Notes: generated by a model from the sequence alone, not told the origin. 39,359 nt of DNA from an uncultured Erysipelothrix sp. (GCA_947631935.1 CANRNG010000008.1:1-39359), one strand, 5' to 3'. Shown: positions 1-9,265, numbered from the stretch's first letter. Program-made: numbers and translations.

Positions 1-1314
1 CATGTGTAAGTCGTCTAATATGGAACGAATTGAGTTTTCTTCAATAAGTATGGTTGTATTTTCTTTTTTATATGCGGGGTAACTTTGAATGTTTGAAACA
101 TCCAAATTGAAAAATAAAGATGCTGCCAAGGATCTTGGTATGGGGGTTGCCGACAACATCAACGTATCCACGAAATCACCTTTTTCAATTAAGGCTCGTC
201 TTTGGTTAACACCAAAACGGTGTTGCTCATCGATGATAACCATTCCCAATTTATGGAAAATGACTTCTTCTTGAAATAAAGCGTGGGTTCCCAGTATTAA
301 ATCAAATGTACCCATTTTAATTTGATTTAATAATTCAGTTTTATTTTCTGTAGTTGAACTTAAGACTGCAATTTTAATATTGGGTAAAAGCTTCAATACA
401 GACTGATAATGTTGTTCAAGGAGTAATTCTGTAGGGACCATAAAAGCTGTTTGGTATCCTGCTAAGATATTGGCATACGCACTTAAAAGCGCCACTACAG
501 TTTTACCACTCCCCACATCCCCTTGAAGTAGCCGATTCATTTGCTTTTTAGCATTTAGATCAGACAATATTTCATCTAAAGCTTGTGTTTGGTCTTGGGT
601 TAATCTATAAGGTAAAGCTTTAATCGCATCTTCTATTTTTAATGAATCCCATGATTTTGGGAATCCTTTTGATAAATCCCCTGCATTCATACCATTCACC
701 AAGTGATAGAGTAAGAATTCTTCATATTTCAGGGTTCTTAAGGCCAATTTGAGGTGTTCTTCTGATTTTGGAAGGTGGACCCATCTTATGGCAGTTTGTC
801 GGTCTAAGAGCTTATATTTCTCTTTATAGTTGTCTGGTATGACATCTTTAATTTCTAAACCTTCTAAAAGTTTATACATCAACCTTTTAATTTCATGTTG
901 TTTGATTGTGGTCTTCGTACTATAGATGGGTTGAATTCCTTTTTGAGTTTCGATGGGTTTATTGCTGACACGCTTCACATTAACGCCATGATTGTCACCC
1001 ACAGTCCCTACCATAACGATGCCTTTTTTATAATGACTTGTATTTAAAAAAGGCATGTTAAATATTGTACAGGAAACAATTTCATCTTGAAAAAGCACCT
1101 TAAAAGTCGTTCTTGATTGATTTCTTCCAAAACGATAGGTCGCAAAATTTGAAACAAGTTGACCTTCAAATATAAGGGTCTCACCACTTAACCATTTATC
1201 ATAGTCTTTTTCATATAAAAACTCATATCGAAAAGGATAATGCGTAAGAAATTCAAGGGGTGTTTCATATCCAAGGTCTTCTATTATTTTAAGTTGTTTG
1301 TCTGTAAGTTTCAT
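1..1314 (-). CDS. recG: ATP-dependent DNA helicase RecG (N-terminal 438 codons, runs off the left edge)
   Basis: RecG remodels stalled replication forks and branch-migrates Holliday junctions, using an N-terminal wedge domain and an SF2 helicase motor. I translated this frame by hand from the ATG at 1314; it stays open to base 1. Walker A GDVGSGKT lies at about residues 265-272, the RecG-type Walker B DEQHRFG at about 362-368, and motif III (LSATPIPRSLA) follows. The window therefore holds the wedge and the first helicase lobe; about 240 C-terminal residues of a usual ~680 are outside. The start is preceded by AGAAGGAAATTT. The gene follows asp23-fakA, as in Bacillus-type yloU-yloV-...-recG clusters, but a terminator-like hairpin (1336-1350) separates it from fakA, so its expression probably depends on read-through or a promoter I cannot see. 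Identity is secure. Confidence 0.95.
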   Translation of the reverse strand, partial: MKLTDKQLKIIEDLGYETPLEFLTHYPFRYEFLYEKDYDKWLSGETLIFEGQLVSNFATYRFGRNQSRTTFKVLFQDEIVSCTIFNMPFLNTSHYKKGIVMVGTVGDNHGVNVKRVSNKPIETQKGIQPIYSTKTTIKQHEIKRLMYKLLEGLEIKDVIPDNYKEKYKLLDRQTAIRWVHLPKSEEHLKLALRTLKYEEFLLYHLVNGMNAGDLSKGFPKSWDSLKIEDAIKALPYRLTQDQTQALDEILSDLNAKKQMNRLLQGDVGSGKTVVALLSAYANILAGYQTAFMVPTELLLEQHYQSVLKLLPNIKIAVLSSTTENKTELLNQIKMGTFDLILGTHALFQEEVIFHKLGMVIIDEQHRFGVNQRRALIEKGDFVDTLMLSATPIPRSLAASLFFNLDVSNIQSYPAYKKENTTILIEENSIRSILDDLHM

Positions 1315-1331
1315 AAATTTCCTTCTAATAA

Positions 1332-1350
1332 AAAAGGGCATAAAATGCCC
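1332..1350 (-). terminator. Hairpin terminator or attenuator between fakA and recG
   Basis: A perfect 6-bp stem (GGGCAT/ATGCCC, 1336-1341 with 1345-1350) has a 3-nt loop. On the minus strand it is followed directly by a run of T, the layout of an intrinsic terminator. It starts seven bases beyond the fakA stop codon, and the recG ribosome binding site follows immediately. The short stem suggests partial rather than complete termination. Confidence 0.65.
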
Positions 1351-1356
1351 TACTTC

Positions 1357-2991
1357 TTATTCAGCTCCGAATATGTATGAATAAACGGGTTGATTACCAC
1401 GATGTATTTCACATTCTACATCAAAGTTATTTTCAATGTAATCCCCCATCGCTTCCATCTCTTCGTCACTCACATCTTCGCCTGTTAAGACTGTCACTAT
1501 TTCTTTATCCTCGGTGATTAAGGCTTGGAGTAGTTTGTGTGTTGTATCGACACGATCGGGTCCACACACAATAATATCTTTTTCCAAAATACCCATAAAA
1601 TCATCTTTCTTAATTTCTAGGTTTTCAAAAACAGTATCCTTAATGGCGTAGGTAACTTGCGCTGTTGTCGTATTGCGGACTGCTTCCAACATTTCTTCCA
1701 AGTTTTCCTCAACAGAAATTTCTGGGTTAAACATAATACATGCTGACAACCCTTGAGGAATGGATTTTGTTTCGAGCACATGAACATCACGATCTTCCAA
1801 GATATCTCTAGCTTGGTTTGCGGCAAGAATAATATTGGAGTTATTGGGTAAAATAAATACGTGTTCAGCATTAATACTGTTAATCAAATCCACAAAATCT
1901 TCAGTGGATGGATTCATGGTCTGACCACCAGATATAATGTATTCGGCTCGTAATTCTTTAAATAAGTTGTGAATGCCATCTCCAGCAGCCACCGTTACAA
2001 TCGCATATTTTTCAGGATCTTTTTTGGTTTTGATCGCATGCGCTGTATCTGATTCCATAATGGTATGATGTTGTTCACTCATATTTTCTATTTTAAGTTT
2101 TAAAAATTCACCATATTGTTGACCCAGATTTAAAGCATTTCCTGGATTCAAGGTATGAACATGAACCTTAACCAAATCTTCGTCGGTTACCACAACAATT
2201 GAATTCCCTAAGCCTTCCAACTCAGCTCTAAAAATATTTTCGTCATATCTTTTTTGTTTGGAATCAATTTGAACAATAAACTCGGTACAATATCCAAATT
2301 CATCGTGTTCCATATTCGCAAGGGCAGATTGTGCATTTTCATCTTCAACAATCTCTACAACTTCAATGACTTCACCTTTTAAAGCAGCCATAAAGCCTTC
2401 AAGCACCGTCAAGTACCCTTTACCCCCACTATCAACAACGCCCACCTCTTTTAACACAGGTAAAAGATTGGGTGTATTATCCAGCGAAACAGAAGAAGCC
2501 TCAATGAGCACTTCAAAGTATTCTTCAATACTTGCGTTATCATTGCTTAAACGCCAATCATAAGCCTTTTTTGCACCTTCTCTTAAAACTGTTAAGATGG
2601 TTCCTTCTACAGGACGCATAACTGCTTTATATGCTGTTTCTTTACTTTGCATAAAAGCCTCAGCGATATCCATGGAGTTCAGTGTACTTTTTTGTTCGAC
2701 GGATTGAGAGAATCCTCTAAAAATTTGAGAAAGAATAACCCCTGAATTACCGCGAGCACCCATTAAAAGACCGCGAGACAAGGCTTTAGAAATTTCACCA
2801 ACATGGGTTGATTTCACCGCTTTCGCATCTTTAATTCCATTGGTAAACGTTAAATTCATATTGGTTCCTGTATCACCATCGGGAACAGGAAAAACATTGA
2901 GTGCGTTAATTTCTTGATGCTGGTTTGTTAAATTGCGTGCACCATTATCCAACATCCTTATAAATAAATCACCATTAACCGTTTGCGTCAT
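1357..2991 (-). CDS. fakA: Fatty acid kinase catalytic subunit FakA (DAK2/DhaL-DegV family, YloV-like)
   Basis: FakA-type kinases phosphorylate fatty acids held by a FakB carrier, giving acyl-phosphate for phospholipid synthesis by the PlsX/PlsY route; a plsY gene lies at 31424. The 544-residue protein has the family layout. The N-terminal DhaL/DAK2 ATP-binding domain carries DGDTGTNMN at residues 38-46, which holds the Mg-binding aspartates, and GARGNSG at 78-84. A linker and a C-terminal DegV-like domain follow. It overlaps the asp23 stop by one base, matching the yloU-yloV pairing of Firmicutes. No fakB is visible in the window. Family assignment is firm; the fatty-acid substrate is inferred from characterised homologues. 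Confidence 0.9.
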   Translation of the reverse strand: MTQTVNGDLFIRMLDNGARNLTNQHQEINALNVFPVPDGDTGTNMNLTFTNGIKDAKAVKSTHVGEISKALSRGLLMGARGNSGVILSQIFRGFSQSVEQKSTLNSMDIAEAFMQSKETAYKAVMRPVEGTILTVLREGAKKAYDWRLSNDNASIEEYFEVLIEASSVSLDNTPNLLPVLKEVGVVDSGGKGYLTVLEGFMAALKGEVIEVVEIVEDENAQSALANMEHDEFGYCTEFIVQIDSKQKRYDENIFRAELEGLGNSIVVVTDEDLVKVHVHTLNPGNALNLGQQYGEFLKLKIENMSEQHHTIMESDTAHAIKTKKDPEKYAIVTVAAGDGIHNLFKELRAEYIISGGQTMNPSTEDFVDLINSINAEHVFILPNNSNIILAANQARDILEDRDVHVLETKSIPQGLSACIMFNPEISVEENLEEMLEAVRNTTTAQVTYAIKDTVFENLEIKKDDFMGILEKDIIVCGPDRVDTTHKLLQALITEDKEIVTVLTGEDVSDEEMEAMGDYIENNFDVECEIHRGNQPVYSYIFGAE

Positions 2992-3350
2992 TATTTTACC
3001 ACCTTAATACCTTGAACATAAACATTAATTTGATGGATTTTTTGTTGTAAAGTTTTCTCCATCATATACTTAACTTTTTTCTGTACTTCAAGTACCACTT
3101 CAGATATTTTTACATTATAACTAACAATAATATAAAGATCCAAATTGATTCCTGTTTCGGATTGATTCACAATGACACCTTTGGTGAAGTTTTCTCCTTT
3201 AAGAAGTTCAGCCCAACCATCTTTAAAAATGTGTTGAGATGCCATCCCCACTACGCCATAACATTCAGTAACAACACCGCCTGCCAACATGGCAATGGCC
3301 TCATTGGTAATATTGATGGTTCCAAAATCATTTTGTTTTTCAATTGTCAT
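2991..3350 (-). CDS. Asp23/Gls24 family envelope stress protein (YloU-like)
   Basis: This 119-residue protein belongs to the Asp23/Gls24 family, whose members are small, abundant proteins linked to envelope stress in Firmicutes. The N-terminal strand pattern (GTINITNEAIAMLAGGVV, residues 10-27), the following YGVVGM segment and a central amphipathic LYIIVSYNVKI stretch are typical. There is no signal peptide or membrane segment. It precedes fakA and overlaps it by one base, an arrangement conserved as yloU-yloV. A good ribosome binding site (AGGAGGACTTCTT) sets the ATG at 3350. The biochemical role of YloU is not known. Confidence 0.88.
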   Translation of the reverse strand: MTIEKQNDFGTINITNEAIAMLAGGVVTECYGVVGMASQHIFKDGWAELLKGENFTKGVIVNQSETGINLDLYIIVSYNVKISEVVLEVQKKVKYMMEKTLQQKIHQINVYVQGIKVVK

Positions 3351-3377
3351 AAGAAGTCCTCCTATTGTTTTCTTTTT

Positions 3378-3388
3378 ATTTTACCATA
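3378..3388 (-). promoter_or_regulatory. Probable extended -10 promoter for asp23-fakA-recG
   Basis: In the 47-bp gap after ftsQ the minus strand reads TATGGTAAAAT, a TAAAAT hexamer (3378-3383) with an upstream TG dinucleotide, as in extended -10 promoters. No good -35 hexamer is visible at the correct distance. No terminator hairpin follows ftsQ, so read-through from the obg-ftsQ operon is also possible. Confidence 0.4.
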
Positions 3389-3398
3389 AAAAAACATA

Positions 3399-4211
3399 TT
3401 ATTCATCACAGGGTCTAGCAACTGCGCTTTGATTATCCGGTGTATGTCCATAATCTAAGAAATAGATACAGCGGTTTTCAGGTGTATTCCCTGTTTGAAT
3501 GCCAGATACAATATCTGAATAATAATCCATTAAGAGTAAGTTTTTCAAATTCGTAAAGACAAAATAACCATTATTCATAATCAATTTAAAATAAATATCT
3601 TCTAAAGGTTCTTCCACAATATGAATTTCAGAAATACTATTGAATGACGAAGTTTCCATCCGACTCAACTTATCCGCAAAGTCAGGATGCGTTTCTAAAT
3701 CACCCGATTTAAAGTTTACCAACTTCGGCACATCACTACCCATAAAGTTTGGATTTTCAACTAAAGTATTATCCGAAAATAATACTTGTTTGTTATTATC
3801 ATGAATATAACCCACTACAGGATATTCTTGGACTGTCAAACTAATTAGTCCTTTAGTATAATACAACTTTAAATTATTGTTTGCAACACCTGGTATTATG
3901 GGTTTATTAAAGTACTTTTTAAAAGCAGCTTCAACCAAGCGATCGTTTTCATTAATATCTAAGTTATCTAAGATATAAGACACAGGTAAGTGTTTTTGTC
4001 CTTTAACTTCAATCTCACGAACTTTAGAATATTCAGACTGATCAAAAAAATAAAGTCCAACACCCAAAACAATGATAAACATCATCATCAACAAACGCTT
4101 AAAGAACTTTCTACGACGATTACGACGTTGTTCTTTGCGTTCTTTTTGAATATCTTCTTGTATTTTCTTAACAGGATCTACATTCTCTTGTATTAGTCGT
4201 CTACGACTCAT
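3399..4211 (-). CDS. ftsQ: Cell division protein FtsQ/DivIB
   Basis: FtsQ/DivIB is a bitopic divisome protein that links FtsL/FtsB (DivIC) to septal peptidoglycan synthesis. The 270-residue product has a strongly basic cytoplasmic head (about residues 1-38, rich in Arg and Lys), one membrane segment (about 39-57) and an extracellular POTRA domain that starts YSKVREIEVKG. A beta domain and a short acidic tail follow. Its ATG overlaps the murG stop as ATGA, so it is translationally coupled. In most Firmicutes ftsQ and murG sit in the dcw cluster; here they follow ruvAB instead. The start needs no revision. Confidence 0.9.
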   Translation of the reverse strand: MSRRRLIQENVDPVKKIQEDIQKERKEQRRNRRRKFFKRLLMMMFIIVLGVGLYFFDQSEYSKVREIEVKGQKHLPVSYILDNLDINENDRLVEAAFKKYFNKPIIPGVANNNLKLYYTKGLISLTVQEYPVVGYIHDNNKQVLFSDNTLVENPNFMGSDVPKLVNFKSGDLETHPDFADKLSRMETSSFNSISEIHIVEEPLEDIYFKLIMNNGYFVFTNLKNLLLMDYYSDIVSGIQTGNTPENRCIYFLDYGHTPDNQSAVARPCDE

Positions 4212-5284
4212 CGCAAAATCTCCAAGATTTTATTAAGAATATCGACATTAACGTTGGGTGTTTTGAAACCACCCAAATTTGATTTCAATTCATTTAATTT
4301 TTCACGATTTTTTATAATGGTATCAATCTTTAGAATTAAACTATCTTCAGTCACCATTTTTTCTTCTATTAAAATGGCAGCCCCTTGATCAGACAACGCT
4401 TTAGCATTAAAGTACTGATGGTTATCGGCAACATAAGGACTGGGAATCAAAATGGATGGTTTATCAAAAGCGATGATTTCAGTCAGTGTGCTGGCCCCTG
4501 CCCTTGCAACAAGTAAATCAACATACGGCATTAAGGCGCCTTGGTCGATAAATTCTTCCACAAATACATTTTCAGGCAAAGGAGGCATATTTTTAACAAA
4601 GTTATCGTATTCTAACTTCCCTGTCACAAAAAGAATTTGGTAATCAATATTATTAAGTTTTGGAATCATATTTATAAATATTTGATTCATCGTTTGTGAA
4701 CCTTGAGACCCCATCACACATAAGACAATGGGGAGTTGATCATGCAGCCCAATACGATTCCGTTCCTTTGGATTAAATTCAGGATTATAACCCAATGACG
4801 CTCTTGGATTGCCATAGTTATAAACGTGGGGTTCATCTTTAAAAGCTTCGTCCCATGCGGTAAATAGCGCTGCCGCATATTTTGCACTCATGCGGTTTGC
4901 TTTTCCAACAAAAGCATTTTGCTCATGTAAAACAACCTTAATCCCCAATGACTTGGCAGCCAATACAACTGGCAAACTAACATAACCCCCAAAAGTAAAG
5001 ACCAAATCAGGTTTTAGTTTTTTGAGATGCTTGCGTGCTTGTAAAATCGCACCGACTTGACCCAAAACTGCTTTTATTTTATCTACGAAACTCCCTTGTA
5101 GTCCCTGATTGTGAATCGCATAAAAATCGTAACCATGATTGGGTACAATCTCCGATTCCATCTTATGATCATTTCCGATAAAGAAAACTTCAATGTCTGA
5201 ATTATTTTTAACATAATCCGCAAAAGTCAGGGCAGGATAAATATGTCCACCACTGCCACCTGTTACCATACATATTTTCATCAT
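4208..5284 (-). CDS. murG: UDP-GlcNAc:lipid I N-acetylglucosaminyltransferase MurG
   Basis: MurG transfers GlcNAc from UDP-GlcNAc to lipid I, making lipid II on the inner face of the membrane. This 358-residue GT-B enzyme shows the N-terminal G-loop GGSGGH at residues 9-14, the family motif [12 protein letters not shown] in the acceptor half, and in the donor half [11 protein letters not shown] and [11 protein letters not shown], which bind the UDP-sugar. There is no signal peptide, as expected for a peripheral membrane enzyme. It overlaps both ruvB (ATGA) and ftsQ. Its presence shows that the organism makes peptidoglycan and excludes a wall-less Mollicute. Confidence 0.96.
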   Translation of the reverse strand: MMKICMVTGGSGGHIYPALTFADYVKNNSDIEVFFIGNDHKMESEIVPNHGYDFYAIHNQGLQGSFVDKIKAVLGQVGAILQARKHLKKLKPDLVFTFGGYVSLPVVLAAKSLGIKVVLHEQNAFVGKANRMSAKYAAALFTAWDEAFKDEPHVYNYGNPRASLGYNPEFNPKERNRIGLHDQLPIVLCVMGSQGSQTMNQIFINMIPKLNNIDYQILFVTGKLEYDNFVKNMPPLPENVFVEEFIDQGALMPYVDLLVARAGASTLTEIIAFDKPSILIPSPYVADNHQYFNAKALSDQGAAILIEEKMVTEDSLILKIDTIIKNREKLNELKSNLGGFKTPNVNVDILNKILEILR

Positions 5285-6297
5285 TTCACCTTCTCAAACA
5301 AAGACTGGTTGTGCGCAATTTTCAAATGTACGTAGGCTTTTTCAGTCACCACACGACCTCGGGGCGTTCTGTTAATAAAACCAAGTTGTAATAAATAAGG
5401 TTCATAAACATCTTCTAAAGTCATGACTTCTTCAGAAATTGAAGATGCAATGGCTTCAATACCAACAGGACCGCCATTAAAACGTTCAATGATCCCTTTG
5501 AGGTAGCGAATATCAACATCATCCAAACCCAGGGCATCCACTTTCAATTTATCCAAACCATGAACTGCAATGTTATTATCAATAACATTATCATTCAACA
5601 CAAACGCGAAGTCTCTCACCCTTCTAAAGAGTCTGTTGGCAATACGCGGTGTGCCCCGACTTCTTTTGGCAATTTCTATGATTGCGTCCTCGTAAATTTC
5701 AGTATCCATCACTCGACTGGTTCGTTGGATGATGCGCATAATTTCTTCTTGCGTATAGAAATCCAGTTTGGAAACAATCCCAAATCGATCTCTAAGTGGC
5801 GCGGTTAAATCACCGGCTCTGGTGGTTGCTCCCACCAATGTAAAGGGTGGCAAATCCAAACGAATACTGCGTGTGGTATCATCTTTACCGACAATTAAAT
5901 CCAAAACATAATCTTCCATCGCGGGATATAAAATTTCTTCAATCGCTTTGGGGAGTCTGTGAATTTCATCAATAAATAAAACATCACCAGGTTCCAAAGC
6001 TGTTAAAAGGGCGGCCAAATCACCGCTTCTTTCAATACTGGGTCCGGAAGCTACTTTAATATTGCTTCCCATCTCGTTGGCAATAATGTGTGCCAAGGTT
6101 GTTTTACCCAATCCAGGCGGACCATAAAAAAGCAAATGATCTAAGGATTCATATCTCTTCTTAGCAGCTTCAATAAAGACTGATAGATTCTCTTTTAAAT
6201 CTTCCTGACCGACATACTCCCTTAAAGTTTGAGGTCTCAGACTTAACTCTTCATCTAATGAAGATGCATTTAGTTCCGGTGATACAATGCGTTCCAT
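5281..6297 (-). CDS. ruvB: Holliday junction branch migration ATPase RuvB
   Basis: RuvB is the hexameric AAA+ motor that pulls DNA through the RuvA-bound Holliday junction. In the 338-residue protein Walker [10 protein letters not shown] lies at about 59-67, Walker B DEIH at about 110-113, sensor 1 in [13 protein letters not shown] with the downstream RDRFG arginine-finger region, and the C-terminal winged helix contains [11 protein letters not shown] prefer the ATG at 6297 to the one at 6303, because GGGGG lies seven bases upstream of 6297 but abuts 6303. It follows ruvA by 13 bp and couples to murG through an ATGA overlap. Confidence 0.96.
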   Translation of the reverse strand: MERIVSPELNASSLDEELSLRPQTLREYVGQEDLKENLSVFIEAAKKRYESLDHLLFYGPPGLGKTTLAHIIANEMGSNIKVASGPSIERSGDLAALLTALEPGDVLFIDEIHRLPKAIEEILYPAMEDYVLDLIVGKDDTTRSIRLDLPPFTLVGATTRAGDLTAPLRDRFGIVSKLDFYTQEEIMRIIQRTSRVMDTEIYEDAIIEIAKRSRGTPRIANRLFRRVRDFAFVLNDNVIDNNIAVHGLDKLKVDALGLDDVDIRYLKGIIERFNGGPVGIEAIASSISEEVMTLEDVYEPYLLQLGFINRTPRGRVVTEKAYVHLKIAHNQSLFEKVK

Positions 6298-6310
6298 GTT
6301 CATCCCCCTT

Positions 6311-6874
6311 TTATTTCGCTAGAAGTTGGAGTGCTTTTCTAATCAGCGCATCCACGTCATCAGTTTTTTCGGCAATCAGTTTCTTTTTAATACTATTTAT
6401 TTCAGATTTTTTAAAACCCAAGGTATCAAGTGCTTGGTAAACCTCATCCAATTCAGGTGATACAGATTCCCCTGAATCCGTGCTTACGAGCTTTCCTTTT
6501 AAATCAAGCACCATTTGAGAAGCCATTTTTGGGCCAATCCCTGGTAAGGTCTTTAAATAAGTCACATTTTTTTCTTCGATGGCATTCACAACACTACTAA
6601 AAGGTACGCGCCCCATGATATTTAATCCTATTTTGGGGCCCACACCTTTTACTGTAATAATCGTTTCAAAGAAGCTCAGTGCTTCCTTGGATTCAAACCC
6701 AAAGAGTTGTTGTGAATCCTCACGCACATAATAATACGTATAAAGCGTAGACACTTCGCCAACTTTATATTTATAAGGCATCGGCGTTAATATGTTATAA
6801 CCAATCCCTTGATTATCCAATACAATGCCCTCTTTGGTAATCCATTGAACTGTACCTTTAATATATGCAAACAT
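6311..6874 (-). CDS. ruvA: Holliday junction DNA helicase subunit RuvA
   Basis: RuvA binds four-way junctions as a tetramer and loads RuvB. The 187-residue protein has the N-terminal OB domain ([12 protein letters not shown] start), a central tandem helix-hairpin-helix region with [14 protein letters not shown] and [19 protein letters not shown], and a C-terminal three-helix RuvB-interacting domain ([12 protein letters not shown]). Length is close to the family norm of about 200. AAGGAGC sits upstream of the ATG. It lies 24 bp after obg and just ahead of ruvB, the usual ruvAB order. Confidence 0.95.
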   Translation of the reverse strand: MFAYIKGTVQWITKEGIVLDNQGIGYNILTPMPYKYKVGEVSTLYTYYYVREDSQQLFGFESKEALSFFETIITVKGVGPKIGLNIMGRVPFSSVVNAIEEKNVTYLKTLPGIGPKMASQMVLDLKGKLVSTDSGESVSPELDEVYQALDTLGFKKSEINSIKKKLIAEKTDDVDALIRKALQLLAK

Positions 6875-6898
6875 ATACGTGCTCCTTACCCTTTTTAT

Positions 6899-8182
6899 TT
6901 ATTCTACCACACCTTCATCAAAAACAAATTGAATATCATTCAAAATTATGGTATCTCCGTGATGGGCTCCTTTTTCACGAAGGGCTTCATCGACTCCCAA
7001 TCGTTTCAAAGCCATCCCAAAACGAATGGTTTCATCCTCAAAATTGAAGTCAAAACGATCCATGAGGCGGTTGATGGCTTCACCTTCAATCTGCCAAACA
7101 TCGCCATCAAGACGTGTCACAGAGAATTTATCTTGTGGTTTTTCATAGGTAAACACGACCATATCATCTTCTGTTTGTAGTGATTCAATGGGTAAGGTAT
7201 CCAAAATATCAGCCAAACGATAGAGTAAAGCCTTGGTTCCTTCTCCCACCATGGTCATGGCTTCAAAGACTTCAACATCTGGATAGGCTTCCTTAAAACG
7301 CTTTAAGTTTTCTTTTGCAGGCTCCAAATCCATTTTGTTGGCCAAGACCACCATGGGTTTTTGCATGAGGTTTTCATTATAGAGTCTCAATTCTTCATTG
7401 ATTAGTGCATAATCCTCAACAGGATCTCGACCATCTTCAGCCCCCATATCAATAACATGGACCAAGACGCGACAACGTTCAATGTGACGCAAGAAAACAT
7501 GTCCCAAGCCCTTCCCTTCATGGGCGGCTTCGATTAAACCAGGTAAATCAGCAACCGCAAAAGAACGACCATCTTGTGATGTTGCGATTCCTAAATTGGG
7601 AACCAGTGTTGTAAAATGATAATCCGCAATTTCTGGTTTTGCGCGTGTAATAACCGATAATAAGGTTGATTTACCCACTGATGGATATCCTACCAACCCC
7701 ACATCTGCTAAAATTTTAAGTTCTAAAATAACTTCCAAGCGTTCTCCAATATATCCTTTTTCAGAATATCTTGGCGCTGGATCTTTTGGCGTTACAAAAC
7801 GTGCATTACCACGACCACCACGTCCCCCATGGGCAACGATGACCTCTTGGTCTTCATGAATTAAATCAGCAATAACTTGACCGGTTTCTGATACCTTGAT
7901 TAAAGTACCCATCGGTACCTCTACCACGATATCTACCCCATTTCGACCATGCATTCTTTTATTCTTACCGTTTTCACCTTTTTCAGACTTTAAAATACGG
8001 TTGTATCTTAAATCTAAAAGTGTTGTTTTACGGGAAGTAGCTTTAAAAATAATGTCTCCACCATTTCCGCCATCGCCACCATAAGGGCCACCCAAGGGTA
8101 CATGGGCTTCACGACGAAAGGAAGACATACCGTCTCCACCTTTTCCTGCTTCTAATTGTATCTTAACGCGATCTACAAACAT
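6899..8182 (-). CDS. obg: GTPase ObgE/CgtA
   Basis: Obg is an essential GTPase that binds the large ribosomal subunit during assembly and links it to stringent response and replication. The 427-residue protein has the glycine-rich Obg fold at the N-terminus (about 1-158; GGDGGNGGD and GGRGGRGNARF), a G domain with G1 GYPSVGKS (165-172), G3 DLPG (212-215) and G4 NKMD (282-285), and the C-terminal OCT domain found in Firmicute Obg (about 350-427). It follows rplU-prp-rpmA, the conserved order, but a terminator hairpin (8206-8225) lies between. AAAGGAG precedes the ATG. Confidence 0.96.
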   Translation of the reverse strand: MFVDRVKIQLEAGKGGDGMSSFRREAHVPLGGPYGGDGGNGGDIIFKATSRKTTLLDLRYNRILKSEKGENGKNKRMHGRNGVDIVVEVPMGTLIKVSETGQVIADLIHEDQEVIVAHGGRGGRGNARFVTPKDPAPRYSEKGYIGERLEVILELKILADVGLVGYPSVGKSTLLSVITRAKPEIADYHFTTLVPNLGIATSQDGRSFAVADLPGLIEAAHEGKGLGHVFLRHIERCRVLVHVIDMGAEDGRDPVEDYALINEELRLYNENLMQKPMVVLANKMDLEPAKENLKRFKEAYPDVEVFEAMTMVGEGTKALLYRLADILDTLPIESLQTEDDMVVFTYEKPQDKFSVTRLDGDVWQIEGEAINRLMDRFDFNFEDETIRFGMALKRLGVDEALREKGAHHGDTIILNDIQFVFDEGVVE

Positions 8183-8200
8183 AATATCGACTCCTTTAAA

Positions 8201-8225
8201 TAAGAAAATCCCCGATAGGGGATTT
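8201..8225 (-). terminator. Intrinsic terminator after rpmA, ahead of obg
   Basis: A perfect 8-bp stem (AAATCCCC at 8206-8213, GGGGATTT at 8218-8225) closes a GATA loop. On the minus strand the stem runs into TCTTATTT. It sits between the rpmA stop and the obg ribosome binding site, so it would uncouple abundant ribosomal-protein mRNA from downstream obg-ruvAB-murG-ftsQ. Confidence 0.75.
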
Positions 8226-8228
8226 CAT

Positions 8229-8513
8229 TTAAGCATTTGGATAAACAGATACACAACGACGTGAGCGACTGATACGTTCGTATTTTACAATACCGTCTAC
8301 TTTAGCAAACAATGTATCATCCCCTCCGCGTCCTACGTTTGTACCAGGATGTAATTTAGTACCACGTTGACGATAGATAATGGATCCAGCTGTTGCGAAT
8401 TCACCATCAGCACGTTTAGCACCCAAACGTTTTGCATGAGAGTCACGACCGTTTTTTGAAGAACCTACTCCCTTTTTCGATGCAAATAATTGAATATTTA
8501 AAATGAATTTCAT
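8229..8513 (-). CDS. rpmA: 50S ribosomal protein L27 with Prp-cleavable N-terminal extension
   Basis: L27 lies at the peptidyl-transferase centre, its N-terminus reaching towards the P-site tRNA. The 94-residue product begins [17 protein letters not shown]. The first nine residues plus A match the Firmicute extension that the protease Prp removes after the LNIQLFA-type motif, exposing the SKKG start of mature L27. The body has the usual [13 protein letters not shown] and [16 protein letters not shown] segments. It overlaps the upstream prp gene as ATGA, so protease and substrate are made from one message. Confidence 0.96.
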   Translation of the reverse strand: MKFILNIQLFASKKGVGSSKNGRDSHAKRLGAKRADGEFATAGSIIYRQRGTKLHPGTNVGRGGDDTLFAKVDGIVKYERISRSRRCVSVYPNA

Positions 8514-8830
8514 CGGATTTCCTCCTTTACTATGATTTTAATATGTTCATCATGAACATAGGCTACTGTTTCTAATTGTTTTAATAAGAAGTTCAACAAC
8601 AATTGATTGTCGTGATTCACTTCTTTACATACGATTTTTATTAAGGGTTCATCAGTCATGCTTAATTCACACGAATCATCAAGTGCATCTAAACCATTTA
8701 AAGCACCTGTCGCAATCGAACTCACACCTGCACATACCAAATCAAATCCAGGATCATTACTAAAGGCATGTCCCGTAATCTCAATTTGTACAATGGCAGT
8801 CTTGCTTTTAAGCACCACAACCTGAATCAT
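8510..8830 (-). CDS. prp: Ribosomal-processing cysteine protease Prp (YsxB)
   Basis: Prp removes the N-terminal extension of L27, an essential step in Firmicutes with this L27 type. The 106-residue protein carries the family's catalytic pair: His in [20 protein letters not shown] (about residue 21) and Cys in DLVCAGVS (about residue 33), the latter next to the conserved glycine loop. It lies between rplU and rpmA, the position where the family is almost always found. It overlaps rplU by one base and rpmA by four. The substrate motif is visible in the neighbouring L27, which strengthens the call. Confidence 0.93.
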   Translation of the reverse strand: MIQVVVLKSKTAIVQIEITGHAFSNDPGFDLVCAGVSSIATGALNGLDALDDSCELSMTDEPLIKIVCKEVNHDNQLLLNFLLKQLETVAYVHDEHIKIIVKEEIR

Positions 8831-9144
8831 TAATAACCTTCGATAGCTTGAACTACAAGTTTTGTATAAGGTTGACGGTGACCTTGTTTCTTACGTGTTG
8901 AAGCTTTCTTGGCAACATATTTAAAGATTGTAATTTTCTTACCTTTACCATGTTTTTCAACTTTAGCAGTAACTGTGGCACCACTAACATAAGGCGTACC
9001 CACACGAAGCGTACGGTTTTTAATAGCCACCACTTCATCGAATACAACAGTTTCTCCTTCAGCAACATCTAGTTTTTCAACGAAGATCACTTGACCTTCT
9101 TCAACCATCAATTGCTTTCCACCTGTTTTAATAATTGCGTACAT
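8830..9144 (-). CDS. rplU: 50S ribosomal protein L21
   Basis: L21 binds 23S rRNA in the large subunit. I set the start at the ATG at 9144, giving [11 protein letters not shown] and 104 residues, the normal family start and length; GGAGG lies seven bases upstream. A longer in-frame reading from 9180 would cover the ribosome binding site and leader. The protein shows the L21 features [12 protein letters not shown], the glycine-rich VGTPYV segment and the basic tail [16 protein letters not shown]. First gene of the rplU-prp-rpmA unit. Confidence 0.97.
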   Translation of the reverse strand: MYAIIKTGGKQLMVEEGQVIFVEKLDVAEGETVVFDEVVAIKNRTLRVGTPYVSGATVTAKVEKHGKGKKITIFKYVAKKASTRKKQGHRQPYTKLVVQAIEGY

Positions 9145-9181
9145 GTACACACCTCCTTTTATGAACATCAGACTCGCCAAT

Positions 9182-9244
9182 TAAGGTGAGGTTACCCTAC
9201 TTATACCTTAGGATGCGCGGTTGCATGTCAGAAGACATGTACAA
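9182..9244 (-). promoter_or_regulatory. Candidate L21 leader (structured 5' UTR for autogenous control)
   Basis: Two hairpins lie between the promoter and rplU. One pairs CATGTC (9224-9229) with GACATG (9234-9239), extended by TTG/CAA across bulges. The other pairs TAAGGT (9182-9187) with ACCTTA (9205-9210). Firmicute rplU genes commonly carry the structured Rfam L21_leader at this position. I match on position and stem layout only and have not run a covariance model. Confidence 0.5.
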
Positions 9245-9265
9245 CTTCGTCATTAATGCTTGTTT

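Noticed and set aside
6809-7180. Plus-strand open frame of 123 codons
   Set aside because: It lies across the ends of obg and ruvA, which have full family motifs on the other strand. It has no ribosome binding site and no recognisable domain.
9145-9180. N-terminal extension of L21 from 9180
   Set aside because: It would translate the GGAGG site and the leader; family L21 starts at [11 protein letters not shown].
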